Shown one piece after another: positions 60,997-64,000 of a DNA stretch of 64,000 nt. The translations under genes were made by a program, and so were the position numbers. Below the pieces are notes generated by a model. That model was not told where the DNA came from. It did no database searches and saw only the letters and a program-made list of their open reading frames with translations. The DNA lies in contig NZ_JABBPN010000002.1 of the NCBI RefSeq assembly GCF_012933385.1, forward strand, positions 62,001-126,000, in the 5' to 3' direction. Position 1 is the first letter of the stretch. Every line of letters begins with the position of its first letter. The DNA comes from Paenibacillus lemnae. Its GTDB lineage: Bacteria > Bacillota > Bacilli > Paenibacillales > Paenibacillaceae.

Positions 60997-62769
60997 ATGG
61001 CATTGGACGGCATCGTAACCAGGGCGGTCGTGCATGAGCTTCAAGCTTGTGTGGGCGCCCGGATCAATAAAATATATCAGCCCAGTGACAGGGACATTGT
61101 GCTTCACCTGCGTACAAGGAACGGCAACGCAAAGCTTCTGCTTTCTGCAAACCCTACCTATCCCAGAGTCCACCTGACTCAAGAAACATTCGTGAATCCG
61201 ACGGAAGCACCCATGTTCTGTATGCTCATGCGCAAGCACTGCGAGAATGGAGCTATAGAGGAGATCAGCCAGGTTGGAATGGAGCGTATTATACACATTA
61301 CCATCCGGCAGCGGGATGAGCTGGGGGATATGTCCATCAAAAAAATCATTATCGAACTGATGGGACGCCACAGCAATATCATTCTGCAGGATCCTTCCAG
61401 TCAAACGATACTGGACGGCATTCACCATGTAACACCGGCTATCAGCAGCTTCCGTGTCATCATGCCTGGATTCGGATACACAGAACCGCCCCAGCAGCAT
61501 AAACTCAATCCGATGGATACCGATTATACAGCGTTTAAGGAATCCTGGCTGTCACGTCCGGAAGACGATCAGACCGTATCCTGGCTGGTGAATACGTTCA
61601 GCGGGTTCAGCCCGCTGGCGGCGCAGGAGATCGTACATCGTGCGACGATATCCTCAAGCGGAAATATGCCAGATATACAAGGTCAGGATGAGTACAAAGC
61701 GCTATGGGATGCTTACCATGACGTCACGGATCCCATCAGGAAGCACCAATATTCCCCGGTCACCGGAGAGAACCAGAAAGGTAAACCGGTATTCTCCGTC
61801 ATTCCGCTTACAATGCTGCCGGGAGAACTCCAGCACTATGAAACGATCAGCCTTTGCATGGAGGACTACTACGGCGAAAAAGCCCAGCGCGATACCGTAA
61901 AGCAGAAAGTGAGCGACTTACTGAGATTTCTTCAAAATGAGCGGGCCAAAAATGTAAAAAAACTCGATAACCTGCAGCAGGATTTGGAGGAAGCCGGCGA
62001 TGCCGACCGGTACCGGATTTCCGGGGAGCTGCTGTTTGCCAATCTGCATCAGATCCAGAAAGGCGACAAGGCGGCAGAACTGACCAACTTCTATGACGAG
62101 GAACAGAGCACGGTGACCGTGCAGCTGGATCCGCTTCTTTCACCTTCAGACAATGCGCAGCGCTATTTCAAGAAATACAATAAATATAAAAATAGCCTGT
62201 CCGTCATTCATGAGCAGCTCGGTAAGACCCGTGAGGAAATCACGTATATGGATAACCTGCTGCAGCAGCTATCACATGCTTCACTCAATGATATTGACGA
62301 GATCCGGGACGAATTGGTGCAGCAGGGGTATTTGAGAGACAGGGGACGCAAGACCAAGAAGAAGAAAAAGAACGACAAGCCGACCCTCCATGTATACACT
62401 TCTTCAGAGGGAATTGAGCTGTATGTAGGCAAAAACAACCTCCAGAACGAATACGTCACCAATCGTCTGGCATCATCCAATGATACCTGGCTTCACACCA
62501 AGGATATTCCCGGCTCCCACGTCGTGATCCGAAGTGACCGGTATGGTGAAGAAACCCTTCAGGAAGCCGCCCAGCTTGCGGCCTATCACAGCCAGGCCAA
62601 AGAATCCAGCAGCGTGCCGGTCGATTATACGTTGATCCGGCATGTCCGCAAACCAAACGGTTCTAAACCGGGATTTGTCATCTATGACAATCAGAAAACA
62701 CTGTTTGTCACGCCGGATGAACAGCTGATCCGCAGTCTCGCAGTTACAGTCAAAAACCAGCGAAACTAG
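60997..62769 (+). CDS. rqcH: Rqc2 homolog RqcH (NFACT / fibronectin-binding protein family, YloA)
   Basis: This is a protein of 590 residues with NFACT-N (about 1-180; MALDGIVTRAVVHEL, INKIYQPSDRDIVLHLR), a helix-hairpin region, a long coiled coil (about 275-450) and NFACT-R (DTWLHTKDIPGSHVVIRS, SSSVPVDYTLIRHVRKPNG). RqcH binds stalled 50S-peptidyl-tRNA and adds alanine tails for degradation. ATG 60997 has GGAG at 9 nt; ATG 60982 has none. The NFACT-N acid-Arg pair reads Glu96-Arg97 where B. subtilis, as I recall, has Asp97-Arg98. A terminator follows the stop. Confidence 0.95.
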   Translation: MALDGIVTRAVVHELQACVGARINKIYQPSDRDIVLHLRTRNGNAKLLLSANPTYPRVHLTQETFVNPTEAPMFCMLMRKHCENGAIEEISQVGMERIIHITIRQRDELGDMSIKKIIIELMGRHSNIILQDPSSQTILDGIHHVTPAISSFRVIMPGFGYTEPPQQHKLNPMDTDYTAFKESWLSRPEDDQTVSWLVNTFSGFSPLAAQEIVHRATISSSGNMPDIQGQDEYKALWDAYHDVTDPIRKHQYSPVTGENQKGKPVFSVIPLTMLPGELQHYETISLCMEDYYGEKAQRDTVKQKVSDLLRFLQNERAKNVKKLDNLQQDLEEAGDADRYRISGELLFANLHQIQKGDKAAELTNFYDEEQSTVTVQLDPLLSPSDNAQRYFKKYNKYKNSLSVIHEQLGKTREEITYMDNLLQQLSHASLNDIDEIRDELVQQGYLRDRGRKTKKKKKNDKPTLHVYTSSEGIELYVGKNNLQNEYVTNRLASSNDTWLHTKDIPGSHVVIRSDRYGEETLQEAAQLAAYHSQAKESSSVPVDYTLIRHVRKPNGSKPGFVIYDNQKTLFVTPDEQLIRSLAVTVKNQRN

Positions 62770-62773
62770 GCTC

Positions 62774-62828
62774 TAAAAAAGCCGTCTTTCAAGATCTAGA
62801 TCTTAGATCTTTGAGACGGCTTCTTTTT
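62774..62828. terminator. Bidirectional terminator between rqcH and the PHP gene
   Basis: AAGCCGTCT...AAGATCT pairs with AGATCTT...AGACGGCTT, followed by TTTTTTT on the plus strand and a run of T on the minus strand. It separates the two converging genes. Confidence 0.92.
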
Positions 62829-62856
62829 TTAATTCACATACACACAGCACCTCATA

Positions 62857-63744
62857 TCAATGCAGTCCTGCTGCCTTTGAAAGTGCCCCCAGTACAGAAA
62901 CCTCCACTGTCCTGGAGCCCAAATCGCCGTGAAAAACCACACCCTGACGCTCCCCATGATAATCCGAGCCGCCTGTCACGATCAGATTCAGCTCCTCTGC
63001 CATTGCCATGTACCGCTGCTCGTCAGACGGTCCGTGGTCCGAATGGTACACTTCAATGCCCGCCGGCTTGGCAGATATCAGGATATTCCGCACCAGCTCG
63101 TCATCCCCATACAGCCCTGGATGAGCCAGCACAGGTGCACCGCCCGCTTCGCGTATCCAGCTGCAGGCTTCTTCAGGCGAGATGCGAGGCTGGGGCGCGT
63201 ATGCAGGCTTGCCTTGAGCCAAATAGCGGTCAAAGGCGTCACGCATATCACTCGCAAAGCCTCTGCGGACCAGGGCATCCGCAATATGCGGCCGTCCAAT
63301 GCTCTCATCCGGAGCGAGCTCCCTGCCCAGTCCCTCGATGACCTCGTCCATCGTCACAGGCATACCCAGCCTGTTCAGATTGGCAATGATGTTGATGTTG
63401 CGCTTCTCTCTCGTATCGCGAAGCTGGCTAAGCCGTTGAAGAAATAATTCGTCTTCCGGCTGGATGAAATAACCGAGAATGTGGATGTCTATCCCGCCAG
63501 CCATCGTGCTGATTTCCACACCCGGAACGACAGTAATGCCGTACTGTTCGCCAGCCAGCTTTCCTTCTTCAAGGCCTGCAACTGTATCATGATCGGTAAT
63601 CGCGACTGCGGCAAGGCCTTTTTCCTTCGCCAGACGCACGTTGCCTGCCGGTTTGTTCATTCCGTCCGAAGCTGTTGTATGTGAATGCAGATCACAGCCT
63701 GTCCGTTTATTCCCGGCTCCTCTTTTTTGCATATCGCTGTCCAT
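62857..63744 (-). CDS. PHP-domain metal-dependent phosphoesterase (TrpH/YciV-like)
   Basis: This is a protein of 295 residues with all PHP motifs: DLHSHTTASDG, ITDHDTVAGLEEG, VPGVEIS, an alpha insertion with SIGRPHIADALVRRG, LAHPGLYG and GGSDYHG. Members bind three metals and hydrolyse nucleoside 3',5'-bisphosphates or short RNA 5' ends (RNase AM). It is cytoplasmic. The frame is open to 63810, but ATG 63744 follows AAAGGAG at 9 nt. It appears to be a single-gene unit with its own promoter. Confidence 0.93.
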   Translation of the reverse strand: MDSDMQKRGAGNKRTGCDLHSHTTASDGMNKPAGNVRLAKEKGLAAVAITDHDTVAGLEEGKLAGEQYGITVVPGVEISTMAGGIDIHILGYFIQPEDELFLQRLSQLRDTREKRNINIIANLNRLGMPVTMDEVIEGLGRELAPDESIGRPHIADALVRRGFASDMRDAFDRYLAQGKPAYAPQPRISPEEACSWIREAGGAPVLAHPGLYGDDELVRNILISAKPAGIEVYHSDHGPSDEQRYMAMAEELNLIVTGGSDYHGERQGVVFHGDLGSRTVEVSVLGALSKAAGLH

Positions 63745-63781
63745 TAGACACACTCCTTTTCCCAAACAAGTGACTGACTCT

Positions 63782-63810
63782 ATTGTACCGAACTTCAAGT
63801 TCATCCACAA
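63782..63810 (-). promoter_or_regulatory. Promoter candidate of the PHP gene
   Basis: On the minus strand TTGTGG (63,810-63,805), 17 bp, TACAAT (63,787-63,782). It is 38 bp upstream of the chosen ATG and directly follows the terminator of the preceding gene. Confidence 0.5.
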
Positions 63811-63849
63811 AAAAAGAGCAGGTGCGCTGATTCACACATCTGCTCTTTA
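63809..63849 (-). terminator. Terminator overlapping the stop of the last gene
   Basis: On the minus strand AAAGAGCAG (63,848-63,840) pairs with CTGCTCTTT, followed by a run of T. The stop codon of the truncated gene lies in the 5' arm of the stem. Confidence 0.8.
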
Positions 63850-64000
63850 TTTGCGTTTACGGCTGTTCTTCATCAAGGTCATTCGCCGGGAATGACGCAG
63901 CCAGGAATAATAGGATTTCAGATCACGCAGCTCGATCGTCTCCGACATCCGGCCAAGAAAGGTAACAATGATCATACGGTGCAGCGGATTCCCAATCAGA
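63847..64000 (-). CDS. C-terminal end of an unknown gene, cut by the window edge
   Basis: An open minus-strand frame enters from the right edge and stops with TAA at 63,847. The visible 50 or so residues include LIGNPLHRMIIVTFLGRM and ELRDLKSYYSWLRHSRR, ending in a strongly basic tail (MKNSRKRK). It is followed by a terminator that overlaps the stop codon, so the frame is real. I do not recognise the family. Confidence 0.6.
   Translation of the reverse strand, partial: LIGNPLHRMIIVTFLGRMSETIELRDLKSYYSWLRHSRRMTLMKNSRKRK

Noticed and set aside
1..64000. Mobile elements, prophage, CRISPR arrays, rRNA or tRNA genes
   Set aside because: No transposase, integrase or phage gene, no regularly spaced repeats and no cloverleaf-like or rRNA-like sequence was found on reading either strand.

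Overview
The window looks like a chromosomal segment from an endospore-forming member of the Bacilli, most likely Paenibacillus or a close relative. The right half has, in mirror image, the gene order of the Bacillus subtilis ylo region (yloA/rqcH, yloB, remA, gmk, rpoZ, coaBC, priA, def, fmt, rsmB, rlmN, prpC, prkC, rsgA, rpe, spoVM, rpmB, yloV/fakA, recG). The sporulation genes spoVM and spoVIF are present. The left half is dense in carbohydrate ABC transporters and AraC-type regulators, as is typical of plant-polysaccharide-using paenibacilli. The genus is inferred, not proven.

Region 1 (1-17 kb, all minus strand) is a long probable operon transcribed from about 17,015 leftwards. In order it encodes an MsmX/UgpC-type ATPase, a 997-residue lipoprotein with carbohydrate-binding modules fused to a solute-binding protein, a MalF/MalG permease pair, an NHL-TPR-YIP1 membrane protein, a DUF5696 membrane-anchored protein, a second permease pair, an OmpR-type two-component pair and a cytoplasmic exo-rhamnogalacturonan lyase (PL26/YetA-like). 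A further gene with its own cre site is cut by the left edge. Catabolite control is suggested by cre-like sequences at 49-62 and 17,000-17,013.

Region 2 (17-30 kb) is a pectin/rhamnogalacturonan locus. It holds a divergent AraC regulator, GH43, GH105 (YteR-like), a signal-less pectinesterase, a beta-lactamase-fold esterase, an LplABC/YtcQ-YtcP-YteP-type importer and a YtdP/YesS-like membrane AraC regulator. Most of the degradative enzymes lack signal peptides. The picture is import of oligosaccharides followed by intracellular demethylation, de-esterification and cleavage.

Region 3 (30-35.5 kb) is mixed. An HssRS-like two-component system has an HssR-box-like direct repeat in its own promoter and is followed by a stand-alone cytochrome-oxidase-I-like membrane protein. 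Next come a small membrane peptide, a purine (NCS2/AzgA) permease, a SRAP abasic-site protein and spoVIF.

Region 4 (35.5-64 kb) is housekeeping: recG, fatty-acid kinase pair fakB/fakA, rpmB, spoVM, rpe, rsgA, prkC/prpC, rlmN, rsmB, fmt, def, priA, coaBC, rpoZ, gmk, remA, a bifunctional homocysteine methyltransferase/methylene-THF reductase, dapF, a Ca2+ P-type ATPase, rqcH, a PHP-domain phosphoesterase and a truncated unknown gene. Compared with B. subtilis as I recall it, yloU (Asp23), thiN and yloC (YicC) are not at their usual places. No rRNA, tRNA, CRISPR array, insertion sequence or prophage was seen.
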